Source of the DNA: Rummeliibacillus sp044763875
GTDB taxonomy: Bacteria > Bacillota > Bacilli > Bacillales_A > Planococcaceae
DNA length: 64,000 nucleotides
Reading direction: 5' to 3'
Assembly: GCF_044763875.1 (NCBI RefSeq)
Contig: NZ_JBIWGZ010000008.1
Span: 1-64,000, forward strand
The notes under the pieces were generated by a model. It had not been told where the DNA came from. It worked only from the letters and a program-made list of their open reading frames with translations, and did not search any database. This document shows, in pieces, positions 25,623-34,836 of the stretch. Each line of letters begins with the position of its first letter. Position 1 is the first letter of the stretch. The position numbers were made by a program, and so were the translations under genes.

Positions 25623-27158
25623 ATGAATCTAGAGACACTAGAACAAAGCATTTACGATTTAGTGACTGAAACTTCTACAAATTTACCAAAAGACGTTCGT
25701 CGTGCAATTAAAAAGGCAAAGGACGCAGAAAACGCTGGTACTCGTGCAGCAATGAGCTTAGATACAATCGCGAATAACATTTTCATGGCAGATGATAACG
25801 TTTCACCTATTTGCCAAGACACCGGTCTTCCTACTTTCAAAATTAAAACTCCTGTTGGCGTAAACCAACTAGAAATCAAAGAAGTAATTAAACAAGCAAT
25901 CGTTCGAGCTACAAAAGATGCAAAATTACGTCCAAACTCAGTGGACTCTTTAACTGGCAAAAACAGCGGAGACAACTTAGGAGCAGGCGTTCCTGTTATG
26001 AAATTTGAACAATGGGAAAATGATTTTATCGAAATCAAGCTAATTCTAAAAGGTGGCGGCTGTGAGAACAAAAATATCCAATATAGCTTACCTTGCGAAC
26101 TAGAAGGACTTGGTCGTGCAGGACGTGACTTAGATGGTATTCGCAAATGTATCCTACATTCTGTTTATCAAGCACAAGGTCAAGGTTGTTCAGCTGGCTT
26201 TATCGGCGTTGGTATTGGCGGAGATCGTTCTTCTGGATATGATTTGGCAAAAGAACAATTATTCCGTAATGTAGATGATACCAATCCAAATTCAGATCTT
26301 GCTAAATTAGAGGATTACATATTAGAAAAAGCAAATACATTGGGCATTGGCACAATGGGATTTGGTGGTGAAGCAACACTACTTGGTTGTAAAATCGGTG
26401 TGATGAACCGTATTCCAGCTTCTTTCTATGTTTCTGTCGCATATAACTGTTGGGCTTACCGCAGAATGGCTGTTGATATTGATGCAACTACAGGTGAAAT
26501 CAAAAATTGGCATTATCAAGAAGGCGAAAAAATTGCATTTGAAGATGCAGCTCAAAATGCAGATAAAGAAGATAAAAAAGAAGTTATTGAACTTCGTGCA
26601 CCAATTACAGAAGAACAAATTCGCTCTCTTCATGTAGGTGACGTTGTGAAAATCACTGGCCGTATGTACACTGGTCGTGACGCAATTCATCATCATTTAA
26701 TGAGTCATGATGCCCCAGTAGATCTAAACGGTCAAATCGTATATCACTGTGGTCCTGTAATGGCAAAAGACGAAAATGATAACTGGACTGTTAAAGCAGC
26801 AGGCCCTACAACATCTATTCGTGAAGAACCATATCAAGGTGATATTATGAAAAAATTTGGTATCCGTGCAGTTATGGGAAAAGGCGGTATGGGACCAAAA
26901 ACGTTAAAAGCTCTTGAAGAACATGGCGGCGTTTACTTAAACGCAATTGGTGGTGCAGCTCAATATTATGCAGATTGCATTAAATCAGTTGATGGTGTAG
27001 ACCTAATGGAATTTGGTATTCCAGAAGCAATGTGGCATCTAGCTGTTGAAGATTTCACTGCCGTTGTTACAATGGATTCTCATGGAAACTCATTACACGC
27101 TGATGTTCAAAAAAGTTCACTAGAGAAATTAGCTGAACACTCTGAACGTGTATTTTAA
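25623..27158 (+). CDS. fumA: class I fumarate hydratase (iron-sulfur)
   Basis: A 511-residue enzyme interconverting fumarate and malate. It has the alpha domain first (about 1-285), with cluster-type cysteines in SPICQDTGLP (Cys 64), GGGCENKN and GQGCSAGFIGVG, then the beta domain (about 325-511) with KITGRMYTGRDAIHH and GKGGMG. Both halves are fused in one chain as in FumA/FumB. The 4Fe-4S cluster makes this class oxygen- and superoxide-sensitive. B. subtilis relies on class II FumC instead. GGAGG precedes the ATG. A tartrate-dehydratase-like role is possible, but length and motifs favour fumarase. Confidence 0.92.
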   Translation: MNLETLEQSIYDLVTETSTNLPKDVRRAIKKAKDAENAGTRAAMSLDTIANNIFMADDNVSPICQDTGLPTFKIKTPVGVNQLEIKEVIKQAIVRATKDAKLRPNSVDSLTGKNSGDNLGAGVPVMKFEQWENDFIEIKLILKGGGCENKNIQYSLPCELEGLGRAGRDLDGIRKCILHSVYQAQGQGCSAGFIGVGIGGDRSSGYDLAKEQLFRNVDDTNPNSDLAKLEDYILEKANTLGIGTMGFGGEATLLGCKIGVMNRIPASFYVSVAYNCWAYRRMAVDIDATTGEIKNWHYQEGEKIAFEDAAQNADKEDKKEVIELRAPITEEQIRSLHVGDVVKITGRMYTGRDAIHHHLMSHDAPVDLNGQIVYHCGPVMAKDENDNWTVKAAGPTTSIREEPYQGDIMKKFGIRAVMGKGGMGPKTLKALEEHGGVYLNAIGGAAQYYADCIKSVDGVDLMEFGIPEAMWHLAVEDFTAVVTMDSHGNSLHADVQKSSLEKLAEHSERVF

Positions 27159-27168
27159 TAAAATCCTG

Positions 27169-27203
27169 AACCTCTCTAAAAGAAATTTTGGAGAGGTTTT
27201 TTC
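27169..27203 (+). terminator. terminator of fumarase
   Basis: AACCTCTC/GAGAGGTT stem with an inner A/T extension (AAAA/TTTT), then TTTTC. Confidence 0.88.
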
Positions 27204-27287
27204 TTTAACCTTTTTTCACACTCCCCTTCTCTTTTCAATAAGATGTCATAAATCCATTTAAAATAAATCAAAACATTAATATCGTAC

Positions 27288-27316
27288 TTTCCACCATCCA
27301 AACCATATGTTATAAT
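27288..27316 (+). promoter_or_regulatory. promoter of the metal-efflux ATPase gene
   Basis: A consensus -10 TATAAT (27311-27316) has TTTCCA 17 nt upstream as a weak -35. The -10 lies inside the Per box, a usual place for PerR repression. The predicted leader is about 105 nt. Confidence 0.65.
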
Positions 27317-27324
27317 AATTCTAA
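27310..27324 (+). promoter_or_regulatory. Per box of the metal-efflux ATPase gene
   Basis: TTATAATAATTCTAA agrees with TTATAATNATTATAA at 13 of the 14 defined positions and overlaps the predicted -10. Confidence 0.82.
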
Positions 27325-27394
27325 ATTAAAAATGACTTTAAAATAATTTTCGAATTCAATATAATTTTAACAAACGCCTATATATAAGGGTTTT

Positions 27395-27413
27395 GATATT
27401 GATTTTCATTATC
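27395..27413 (+). promoter_or_regulatory. Fur box overlapping the leader of the metal-efflux ATPase gene
   Basis: GATATTGATTTTCATTATC matches 16 of 19 bases of the Fur box GATAATGATAATCATTATC. It ends next to AGGAGGG, the ribosome site of the ATPase gene, about 85 nt downstream of the predicted promoter. Confidence 0.72.
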
Positions 27414-27427
27414 AGGAGGGATTATAG

Positions 27428-29329
27428 ATGGAATTAGTAAAAGAGAATAATTATCATCTAATTGAGAAAGCAAAAGAACACTCAGAACTTATAGCAGCGC
27501 TATCTTCTGGTGTTTTAATCTTAATTGCATGGTTAATAGGCAAAAATGACGAAACTACCGCTTCAATTATCTTCTATTTATTAGCATTCATTATTGGTGG
27601 GTTTGCAAAAGCTAAAGAAGGCGTTGAAGAAACAATTGCCAATAAGGAATTAAATGTCGAGTTTTTAATGATATTAGCAGCTATTGGCTCTGCTATCATT
27701 GGTTACTGGACTGAAGGTGCTATTCTTATCTTCATATTTGCCGTTAGTGGCGCATTAGAAACTTATGCGATGAATAAAAGCCATAAGGAAATCTCAGCTT
27801 TAATGAATTTACAACCAGAAGAAGCATGGTTAATAAAAGGAAACGGCGAAACAGAACGCGTGGCTGTTACTTCACTACAATTGGGAGATCACTTACTAAT
27901 CAAACCTGGTGAAAGAGTACCAACAGACGGTGTTATTATAGAGGGTGCTACCTCAATTGATGAAGCCGCTATTACTGGTGAATCGATCCCTGTTACAAAA
28001 TTAGTTGGTGCAGATGTATTTGCAGGTACTGTCAATATGACAGGTGCTGTTACAATGGAAATGACTAAACCAAACTCTGAGTCATTATTCCAAAAGATTA
28101 TTGATCTTGTTCAATCTGCCCAAAGCGAAAAATCCCCTTCACAACAATTCATCGAACGTTTTGAAGGTACGTATGTAAAATGTGTTTTAACTGTAGTTGC
28201 TCTTATGATGTTTGTCCCTCACTTCCTTCTTGATTGGAGCTGGACAACAACATTCTACCGTGCCATGGTCTTATTAGTTGTTGCTTCACCTTGTGCGCTT
28301 GTAGCTTCTATAATGCCTGCTACATTATCAGCAATTTCAAACGGAGCACGAAACGGTGTCTTATTTAAAGGTGGCTTACACATTGAACATTTAAGTGTAT
28401 TAAAAGCAATCGCTTTTGATAAAACAGGTACACTTACAAAAGGTAAACCAGTTGTTACTGACTTTATCGTACGTGAAGCTGAAGATGAACAACATATGCT
28501 ATCAATTATTGCTGGAATTGAAGCAAAATCAAACCATCCTCTTGCCCAAGCAATTACTGCTTACGCAAAAAAGCGTGGTCTTGATTCATTCGATCAAGCA
28601 CAAATTGAAGATGTACCTGGTTGGGGATTAAAAGCAACTGTGAATAGCAGTGCATACAAAGTAGGTAAATCCGATTTTGTAGGGAGAGATGATGCTTTTG
28701 CATTTGCTGGAGGAATTGCTCCTAAACTTGCTGAAGAAGGTAAAACAGTAGTCTTTTTAGCAGATAATGATGGCATTGTTGCTCTTGCTGCCATGAAAGA
28801 TACGGTACGTGAAGAATCAAAAAAAGCTATCGCTCTATTGAAAAATTTAGGCATTCATACTGTTATGTTAACAGGTGATAATGAAAAAACTGCAAAGGTA
28901 ATCGCAAAAGAAGCTGGTGTTGATGCTTATATTGCTGAATGCCTACCTGAAACAAAAGTTAATCATATCAAAGATTTAATGAAAACATACAATAATGTCG
29001 GAATGGTAGGCGACGGTATTAATGATGCACCTGCCCTTGCTACATCAACAACAGGTATAGCTATGGGAGAAGGCACTGACGTTGCACTCGAAACAGCAGA
29101 TGTTGTTTTAATGAAAAACGACCTTTCTAAAATTGCTTATGCTGTAAAACTTTCACGCAAAATGCAAACAATCGTAAAACAAAATATCATATTCTCAATT
29201 TCTGTGATTGTTTTACTTATTATTTCTAACTTCTTACAAGCAGTCGATTTACCACTTGGTGTTATCGGACATGAGGGTAGTACGATTTTAGTTATTCTAA
29301 ACAGTTTAAGGTTGTTAAAGAAGATTTAA
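27428..29329 (+). CDS. pfeT: P1B-4 type metal efflux ATPase (ZosA/PfeT)
   Basis: A 633-residue P-type ATPase that pumps a divalent metal out of the cell, most likely Fe(II), as for PfeT (ZosA) of B. subtilis and FrvA of Listeria. There is no N-terminal HMA domain. The actuator has AITGESIPV; the metal motif SPCALVAS in membrane segment 6 is the SPC type of the P1B-4 class; DKTGTLTKG carries the phosphorylated Asp; SNHPLAQ and GDGINDAPAL follow. About eight membrane segments. AGGAGGG lies 7 nt before the ATG. The Per and Fur boxes upstream match a role in iron and peroxide stress. Confidence 0.9.
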   Translation: MELVKENNYHLIEKAKEHSELIAALSSGVLILIAWLIGKNDETTASIIFYLLAFIIGGFAKAKEGVEETIANKELNVEFLMILAAIGSAIIGYWTEGAILIFIFAVSGALETYAMNKSHKEISALMNLQPEEAWLIKGNGETERVAVTSLQLGDHLLIKPGERVPTDGVIIEGATSIDEAAITGESIPVTKLVGADVFAGTVNMTGAVTMEMTKPNSESLFQKIIDLVQSAQSEKSPSQQFIERFEGTYVKCVLTVVALMMFVPHFLLDWSWTTTFYRAMVLLVVASPCALVASIMPATLSAISNGARNGVLFKGGLHIEHLSVLKAIAFDKTGTLTKGKPVVTDFIVREAEDEQHMLSIIAGIEAKSNHPLAQAITAYAKKRGLDSFDQAQIEDVPGWGLKATVNSSAYKVGKSDFVGRDDAFAFAGGIAPKLAEEGKTVVFLADNDGIVALAAMKDTVREESKKAIALLKNLGIHTVMLTGDNEKTAKVIAKEAGVDAYIAECLPETKVNHIKDLMKTYNNVGMVGDGINDAPALATSTTGIAMGEGTDVALETADVVLMKNDLSKIAYAVKLSRKMQTIVKQNIIFSISVIVLLIISNFLQAVDLPLGVIGHEGSTILVILNSLRLLKKI

Positions 29330-29466
29330 TTCTTCAAATATGAACGAACTAATTTTATTTTTACCAAAGACTCTGTTAAGCATATTGTTAAATAACACTC
29401 CCTTTCGTAATGTTATAGAGTCAATTGATGGACAATATCATAATCAAATTAAACAGAGCCTTCAAA

Positions 29467-29498
29467 AAAAGACTTCTCATATGGTGAGAAGTCTTTTT
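29467..29498. terminator. terminator between pfeT and yfkH-like gene
   Basis: AAAGACTTCTC/GAGAAGTCTTT perfect 11-bp stem with a 6-nt loop, with A and T runs on both sides; it overlaps the end of the leftward gene. Confidence 0.88.
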
Positions 29499-30498
29499 AT
29501 CTATTTTTTTTCTTCTTTTCTAGTAGTTCTCTTCGCTGTTGCATAATGGCGTTCAGTTGACCGCCCACCATTAATATTATTCCTGTCACATATAGCCATA
29601 ACATGAGAATAATAATCCCACCTATACTACCATATGTAGCTGAGTAATTTGCAAAATTATTTATATAATAAGAAAAGACATATGATACGAAAAGCCATGC
29701 GATCGTAGAAAATAACGCTCCTATTATCACACTTCTTAAATACAACTTTATATTCGGCATAACCCAATACATCAATGTTAGAACGATAAAGATTACTATA
29801 GGAGGCAAGATCAATCGGAACTTATTCCAAACTATTAAAAAGTCTGCCTCGAATCCAAATGCTGAAAATAAAAATAGACCAATTTGTTTCCCGAATACGG
29901 GAAGCACAAGCGCTACGACAATTAATACAATTAACATTAAAGTAAAGACAATAGACATAAATCTTGCAATTATAAAAGGTCTTGTTTCAACTTGGTTATA
30001 AGAACGATTCAATGATTTCGCCAAAGCATTTACGCCATTGGATGCGGACCAAATCGTACCAATCACCCCAATTGATAACAAGCCCCCATTACGATTTCCA
30101 AGTACCTCTGCAAGCGTTCCTTCTATCATTGTGTACACTTGGCTCGGTAGAATTTTCTCTATAATTTTATAAATTAGATCTGTAGGAAGATCTAAAAAAG
30201 GTAATAATGTCATTAAGAAGATTAACAAAGGAAATAATGATAACAAAAAGAAATATGCTAATTGTGCGCCAAAACCAGTAATATCCGCATCTATCAATCG
30301 TTGAAAAAATGCCAATATAAACCCCTTTGGGCTCGTGACATCATATTCCTGATTTAGCTTATCCTTTTTTCCTACATGCATAAGTTTCATCTTATTAAAA
30401 ATTTCAGAAGATTGATTTCCTCTATTAGTTGACATCGTTTTGGAGTTTCTAGAAAGCTTATATCTAAAATACTTTTTGCGTTTTCTATGTTTCTCCAT
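29497..30498 (-). CDS. yfkH: YihY/BrkB family membrane protein (YfkH-like)
   Basis: A 333-residue protein with a basic 70-residue N-terminal extension and about six membrane segments. The family signature is visible as GAQLAYFFLLSLFPLLIFL, GTIWSASNGVNALAKSLNRSYN and the late GSIGGIIILMLWLYVTGIILMVGGQLNA (shown here as separate conserved zones). This family was once called RNase BN by mistake; its function is unknown. It is downstream of a YtxH-like gene, as yfkI-yfkH are in B. subtilis. AAAGGGGGG precedes the ATG. Confidence 0.86.
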   Translation of the reverse strand: MEKHRKRKKYFRYKLSRNSKTMSTNRGNQSSEIFNKMKLMHVGKKDKLNQEYDVTSPKGFILAFFQRLIDADITGFGAQLAYFFLLSLFPLLIFLMTLLPFLDLPTDLIYKIIEKILPSQVYTMIEGTLAEVLGNRNGGLLSIGVIGTIWSASNGVNALAKSLNRSYNQVETRPFIIARFMSIVFTLMLIVLIVVALVLPVFGKQIGLFLFSAFGFEADFLIVWNKFRLILPPIVIFIVLTLMYWVMPNIKLYLRSVIIGALFSTIAWLFVSYVFSYYINNFANYSATYGSIGGIIILMLWLYVTGIILMVGGQLNAIMQQRRELLEKKKKNR

Positions 30499-30525
30499 AA
30501 GGGATCCCCCCTTTGTATGAGTAAC

Positions 30526-30888
30526 TTATAGATGGATAACTGATTCAGAGGCGGGAGCGTTCTTTTCTTTTTCAATCCCAGCAGCGAATACCTCTTTTGT
30601 CTCGATAACAATATCTTTAACTTGAGGAGTCAGTTCTTGAATTTCGTTTATTTTTTCCAAATAAAAATCTTTGTCATGCATAAAAGTTTTATACATAGAT
30701 TGGGCTCTGCTTGTTGTAGACTGGATTTTATCAAATATTTCTTCAGGATTATATGCAAAATACTGCACATCAATTACAAAATGCTTAACCTTTTTCGTTG
30801 TAGTTTCACGAGTACTTCTATCCAACATACTTAAAGCTGCTCCCGCAACTGCTCCTAATGCGATACCTTTAACTAATTTGTTAGACAT
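30526..30888 (-). CDS. yfkI: YtxH-like membrane-anchored protein (YfkI-like)
   Basis: A 120-residue protein opening with a Gly/Ala-rich membrane anchor (LVKGIALGAVAGAALSML) followed by a charged, helical, probably cytosolic coiled region, the layout of YtxH-domain general stress proteins. It is co-directional with the YfkH-like gene (27-nt gap). AGGAGG precedes the ATG. The phosphatase gene yfkJ that accompanies them in B. subtilis is not here. Confidence 0.7.
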   Translation of the reverse strand: MSNKLVKGIALGAVAGAALSMLDRSTRETTTKKVKHFVIDVQYFAYNPEEIFDKIQSTTSRAQSMYKTFMHDKDFYLEKINEIQELTPQVKDIVIETKEVFAAGIEKEKNAPASESVIHL

Positions 30889-31064
30889 ATTTATCCTCCT
30901 CCAAACATCTATATATATTATTATACCCCACTACTTTACATGTAAAACAGTTTCATTATGATATACTACTCTTTAAAATTTTTAGCAAATGGGAATTGAC
31001 ATTCATAAGCCATCGTGAAATGATACTGTAGTAAAAGAATGGAATAAAGGTAGGAGGAATCCCT

Positions 31065-31289
31065 TTGAATCTTACACAACCATCTACAGAGAATGTAACT
31101 TTCATGATCGAAGGAATCAAGGATAAACTTCGTATGGTTAATGCAGATGCTATGAAACCAGAACATTTTAATACAGATAGCTACGAAGATTTAGTTTACT
31201 TGTATGAAATGGTAATGAAACGTGAAGCTTTTAGTCCAAGTGAAATGCAAGCGATTGTAGCTGAACTCGGTTCATTACGTAAAGATTAA
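31065..31289 (+). CDS. yfkK: UPF0435 / DUF1128 protein (YfkK)
   Basis: A 74-residue soluble helical protein with the conserved ENVTFMIEGIKDKLRMVNA and DLVYLYEMVMKREAFSPSEMQAI pieces of the family. The start is TTG with AGGAGG 7 nt upstream. It is divergent from the yfkI-yfkH pair as in B. subtilis. Function unknown. Confidence 0.88.
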   Translation: MNLTQPSTENVTFMIEGIKDKLRMVNADAMKPEHFNTDSYEDLVYLYEMVMKREAFSPSEMQAIVAELGSLRKD

Positions 31290-31392
31290 AAGCGGAACGC
31301 GCTCGTTCAGATGTTCTTTCCGCGAGAGGCGCTTTTTGCTAACAGCGGAAAGGTTATCTGGACCGAAAAGCTAGAGCGTGGAGCTGGATAGA
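31290..31392. repeat. G+C-rich intergenic element
   Basis: A stretch clearly richer in G+C than its surroundings, with internally repeated pieces: AGCGGAA occurs at both 31292 and 31344, and TTCAGATG is echoed by TATCTGGA. CTTTCCGCG recalls the dispersed repeat family found at 18.16, 46.86 and 63.61 kb, but the rest differs. No ORF. Confidence 0.5.
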
Positions 31393-31442
31393 TTAAATGC
31401 TTAAAGCTATCGTTTCATATGTAATGCATCAAAAAGTATATA

Positions 31443-31474
31443 AAAAGGTATATCTCTCTAGATATACCTTTTTA
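31443..31474 (-). terminator. terminator of the mot operon
   Basis: AAAAAGGTATATC/GATATACCTTTTT is a perfect 13-bp stem with a 5-nt loop, just after the motB stop. Confidence 0.92.
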
Positions 31475-31477
31475 TTA

Positions 31478-32296
31478 TTATTTTGTTGTTGTCTTATCTT
31501 TACTATCTGATTTGTTTAATGAATCTGTCTCGCTTGAAGGACTTGTTGGTGTACCATCTTTTTTCACTAATGGTTGAATTAGCACCTCTACTCGACGGTT
31601 CTTTGCACGTCCTTCAGCTGTATTATTTGAGGCAATTGGTTTATTTTCACCATAACCTTTTGCACTAAAGTAAGCTGAATCTAATTTTGGATTATTATCA
31701 ACGATTAGTGTCAAGAAATTTACAGCTCGCATTACACTTAGTTCCCAGTTAGATGCGAACTCACCATTGCGCTCTGGAACATTATCTGTGTATCCTGTAA
31801 TCACTACATTTCTTTTAGGATCAAATACTAGAAGTTTTGACAATTCCTTTGCTGTAGCCTTGTGTTCTTCTTTCACATCTGCTTTACCAGGATCGAATAA
31901 CACACTATCTCGAATTGTAACGAGAAGACCCTCATCAGTTAACTTTGTTTCGAATTGTTTTTCTAACTCGTTTACAGCTATAAAATCATCAACTTTTCCT
32001 TTTATTTTAGAAAGCGATTTTTGGTCTTCTACATAAGCTGAGTTTTTGCTATTTGATATACTTTTTGGGTCTGTTGGATCTACTGGGGAAGGATATTCCA
32101 TTACCCCACTACCTCCATCAAACATAGCATTAAACGCTGCAGATAATTGACTTAACTTTTGAGCATCTACTGAGCTGGATGCAAATAATACAATAAATAA
32201 TGCCAATAATAGTGTAAGAAGGTCGGAATAAGGAAGCAACCATGCCTCTGACATTTCTTCATCATGTTTTTTTCTTCTTTTAGTCTTCTTTGCCAA
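31478..32296 (-). CDS. motB: flagellar motor stator protein MotB
   Basis: A 272-residue stator subunit. It has one membrane segment with the proton-binding Asp in PYSDLLTLLLALFIVLFASS, a plug/linker, and an OmpA-like peptidoglycan-binding domain (about 130-245; ITGYTDNVPERNGEFASNWELS, GYGENKPIASN, NRRVEV). The Ser/Thr-rich tail is low in complexity. The N-terminal motif resembles proton-type MotB, not sodium-type MotS. A TTG at 32296 is chosen because it gives the family's short basic N-terminus (AKKTKRRKKH); an ATG at 32317 has no site. It overlaps motA by 17 nt. Confidence 0.9.
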   Translation of the reverse strand: MAKKTKRRKKHDEEMSEAWLLPYSDLLTLLLALFIVLFASSSVDAQKLSQLSAAFNAMFDGGSGVMEYPSPVDPTDPKSISNSKNSAYVEDQKSLSKIKGKVDDFIAVNELEKQFETKLTDEGLLVTIRDSVLFDPGKADVKEEHKATAKELSKLLVFDPKRNVVITGYTDNVPERNGEFASNWELSVMRAVNFLTLIVDNNPKLDSAYFSAKGYGENKPIASNNTAEGRAKNRRVEVLIQPLVKKDGTPTSPSSETDSLNKSDSKDKTTTK

Positions 32297-33083
32297 GGCC
32301 GCTCGCCCCGCTTTCATCCATAATTTGTTGGCGTTCTTTTTTAGTTAAGTATGAAGCAAGTTTTTGTTCAATTACGCGAGGAGCCTCCCCTTCTAAAACT
32401 GAAAGAATCCCTTCAATCATCATCATTTTTTGACGTGCTTCAATACTAGATTTACGTCTAAGCTTATTAGCAAACGGATGCCATAAAACGTAACCTGTAA
32501 AAATCCCTAGCAATGTTGCAATAAATGCCGCAGAAATGGCGTGCGCTAATTTGTCTATGTCACTCATATCTTTCAGCGCTGCAATTAAACCAACAACTGC
32601 CCCTAGGACCCCTAATGTTGGAGCATATGTACCTGCTTGAGAGAAAATCTGTGCACCACTTGTATGACGCTCTTCCAACGCTTCCACTTCTTCTGTTAAT
32701 ACATCGCGAATATAATCGGCATTTTGACCATCAATAGCTAAAGTTAAACCATTTTTTAAGAAAGGATCATCAATTTCAGAAACTTTACCTTCTAAAGCTA
32801 ATAATCCTTCACGTCGTGCTAAATCAGCCCATCCTGAAAACATTTTGATGATTTCTACATCACTCACTAGCTTTTGCTCCGTGAATATGATTTTGAATAG
32901 TTTTGGTATTCTTTTCAATTCACTCTTAGGAAACCCAATTGTTATTGTTGCCATTGTCCCTAAGATAATAATTAAGATTGCTGCTGGGTTAAGCAACGCA
33001 TCTGGAGTCACACCTTTAAAGTACATGCCCACAACTACTGCTACGACGCCCATTATTAGACCCACAACTGATGATAAATCCAT
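32280..33083 (-). CDS. motA: flagellar motor stator protein MotA
   Basis: A 267-residue, four-membrane-segment stator subunit that couples proton flow to torque with MotB. Strong likeness to B. subtilis MotA: NPAAILIIILGT, WADLARREGLLALE (the charged cytosolic loop that contacts FliG), GTYAPTLGVLGAVVGLIAAL and GIFTGYVLWHPFANKL. The ATG at 33083 has GGAGG 7 nt upstream; the longer in-frame form lacks a site. The cell is therefore equipped for flagellar motility. Confidence 0.94.
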   Translation of the reverse strand: MDLSSVVGLIMGVVAVVVGMYFKGVTPDALLNPAAILIIILGTMATITIGFPKSELKRIPKLFKIIFTEQKLVSDVEIIKMFSGWADLARREGLLALEGKVSEIDDPFLKNGLTLAIDGQNADYIRDVLTEEVEALEERHTSGAQIFSQAGTYAPTLGVLGAVVGLIAALKDMSDIDKLAHAISAAFIATLLGIFTGYVLWHPFANKLRRKSSIEARQKMMMIEGILSVLEGEAPRVIEQKLASYLTKKERQQIMDESGASGLGKED

Positions 33084-33277
33084 TTTAGTACCTCCAAAGT
33101 CGTCATTCTTGTTATTATTTCGGTTATTTTTTCCCAATGTTAATATTCTACTTTGAACAATAGAGGATATTTGACGAAAATCTGTAAAAAAAGTAGAAAT
33201 GTATATCGATTTGTCATATTTGCTTAATTTTTTGAAATTGCTACAATTATTTTAGTATTTAAAGGAGGGAATTTTTA

Positions 33278-34510
33278 ATGAAAACATTTCTGGAAAAGTT
33301 AAATAGTTACGCTGAATTAGTTGTTAAAGTAGGTGTGAATATCCAACCTGACCAATACTTGTTTATCCAAGCTACTGTGGATAATGTAGAATTCGTTCGT
33401 CTTGTTACGAAAAAAGCGTATGAAACTGGTGCAAGAGAAGTATTTGTACATTATTCTGATGATGTATTAAGTCGTATGCATTATGACTTTGCTCCAGAAG
33501 ATGCTTTTGAATTTTTCGCACCTTGGTATGCAGAAGAAAAAAATTGGCTAGCAGACCACGGAGCTGCATTTATGACGATTAAATCTCAAAGTCCAGATTT
33601 ACTAAAAGGTGTTGATGCAAATCGTATCGCTAACCAGCAAAAGGCATCTGGAAAAGCTTTAAGCCTTTTCCGCCAAGCCACTCAGTCGAACAAAGTAAGT
33701 TGGACAGTTATTGGCGCCCCATCACCTGAATGGGCAGCAAAGGTCTATCCTCAACTTCCACAAGAAGAACAAGTACCCGCTTTATGGGAAGCCATCTTTA
33801 AAACTGTACGTGCAGACCTAGATGAACCATTAAAGGCGTGGGAAAATCATGACAAAACATTGCATAAAAAAGTTCAATATTTAAATGATAAAAAATATCA
33901 TAAGCTTCACTACACAGCTCCAGGAACTGATTTAACAATTGAATTGCCTAAAGGTCATATATGGAGTGGCGGTGGTAGTGTTAACCAATCTGGCAAAGCT
34001 TTCATGGCAAATATCCCTACGGAAGAAGTTTTCACTGCCCCATATAAAGAAGGTGTAAATGGCTATGTATCTTGCACTAAACCACTAAGCTATGGTGGCA
34101 ATATTATTGATCATTTTACAATTACCTTTGAAAAAGGACGAATCGTCAAAATCGAAGCACAAGAAGGCGAAGAAGTTTTAAAAAACCTCGTAGCTTCTGA
34201 TGAAGGTGCTCATTATTTGGGAGAAGTAGCCCTAGTACCACATCAATCTCCTATTTCTGCATCCGGTCTATTATTCTACAACACTTTATTTGATGAAAAT
34301 GCATCCAACCATTTAGCAATCGGAAGTGCATATGCCTTCTGTATTGAAAATGGCACGAACATGACGCAAGAAGAATTATTAAATAAAGGTTTAAACCGTA
34401 GTATTACCCATGTAGATTTCATGGTGGGTTCTGGTGAAATGGATATCGACGGTATTACTGAAGACGATAAAATAGAAGCTGTGTTCCGCAATGGTAACTG
34501 GGCATTTTAA
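33278..34510 (+). CDS. ampS: M29 family aminopeptidase (AmpS type)
   Basis: A 410-residue cytosolic metallo-aminopeptidase that trims N-terminal residues from peptides. The C-terminal catalytic domain keeps the metal ligands: a Glu in LGEVALVPHQSPIS, a His and Glu around FDENASNHLAIG, and His/Asp in THVDFMVGSGEMDIDGI. Ends NWAF. AGGAGGG lies before the ATG. A paralogue of identical length is encoded at 42032-43264. Together with the dpp transporter it completes a peptide-use route. Confidence 0.92.
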   Translation: MKTFLEKLNSYAELVVKVGVNIQPDQYLFIQATVDNVEFVRLVTKKAYETGAREVFVHYSDDVLSRMHYDFAPEDAFEFFAPWYAEEKNWLADHGAAFMTIKSQSPDLLKGVDANRIANQQKASGKALSLFRQATQSNKVSWTVIGAPSPEWAAKVYPQLPQEEQVPALWEAIFKTVRADLDEPLKAWENHDKTLHKKVQYLNDKKYHKLHYTAPGTDLTIELPKGHIWSGGGSVNQSGKAFMANIPTEEVFTAPYKEGVNGYVSCTKPLSYGGNIIDHFTITFEKGRIVKIEAQEGEEVLKNLVASDEGAHYLGEVALVPHQSPISASGLLFYNTLFDENASNHLAIGSAYAFCIENGTNMTQEELLNKGLNRSITHVDFMVGSGEMDIDGITEDDKIEAVFRNGNWAF

Positions 34511-34689
34511 CATCAATAGACGTTGCTATAAATAACCATTCCCTTTTTCATAAAACGTGTTATGATGATAGTGTTCTATAATTCTTGTAAAGATTTTATA
34601 GAATTCATATTTTAGCCTTATTTTAAGAGCTAAAATCATGTATACTATTAAATAACGAATATTCTTAATTTTAGGGAGGGTTATCGATA

Positions 34690-34830
34690 ATGGCTTCATT
34701 TATTGCTACAGTAGGTGGAATGTTTGGTTTACTCCTAGTATCAACTGCATTATTAATTCATTATTTAAGAGTTGGTCTTGACTCTTCTACTTCTCATATC
34801 GTCGATCCAAAACCAAAAACTAAATTTTAA
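34690..34830 (+). CDS. small single-pass membrane protein, 46 residues
   Basis: A short frame with AGGGAGGG 9 nt before the ATG and its own strong terminator. It encodes one membrane helix (FIATVGGMFGLLLVSTALLI) and a basic, proline-rich tail DPKPKTKF. I do not recognise the family. The clean site, terminator and Gly/Leu/Val membrane segment make it a likely real gene. Confidence 0.7.
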   Translation: MASFIATVGGMFGLLLVSTALLIHYLRVGLDSSTSHIVDPKPKTKF

Positions 34831-34836
34831 TATGAA

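Noticed and set aside
29340..29546. 68-codon rightward open frame after the metal ATPase
   Set aside because: It spans a strong bidirectional terminator and enters the end of the YfkH-like gene; no ribosome site.
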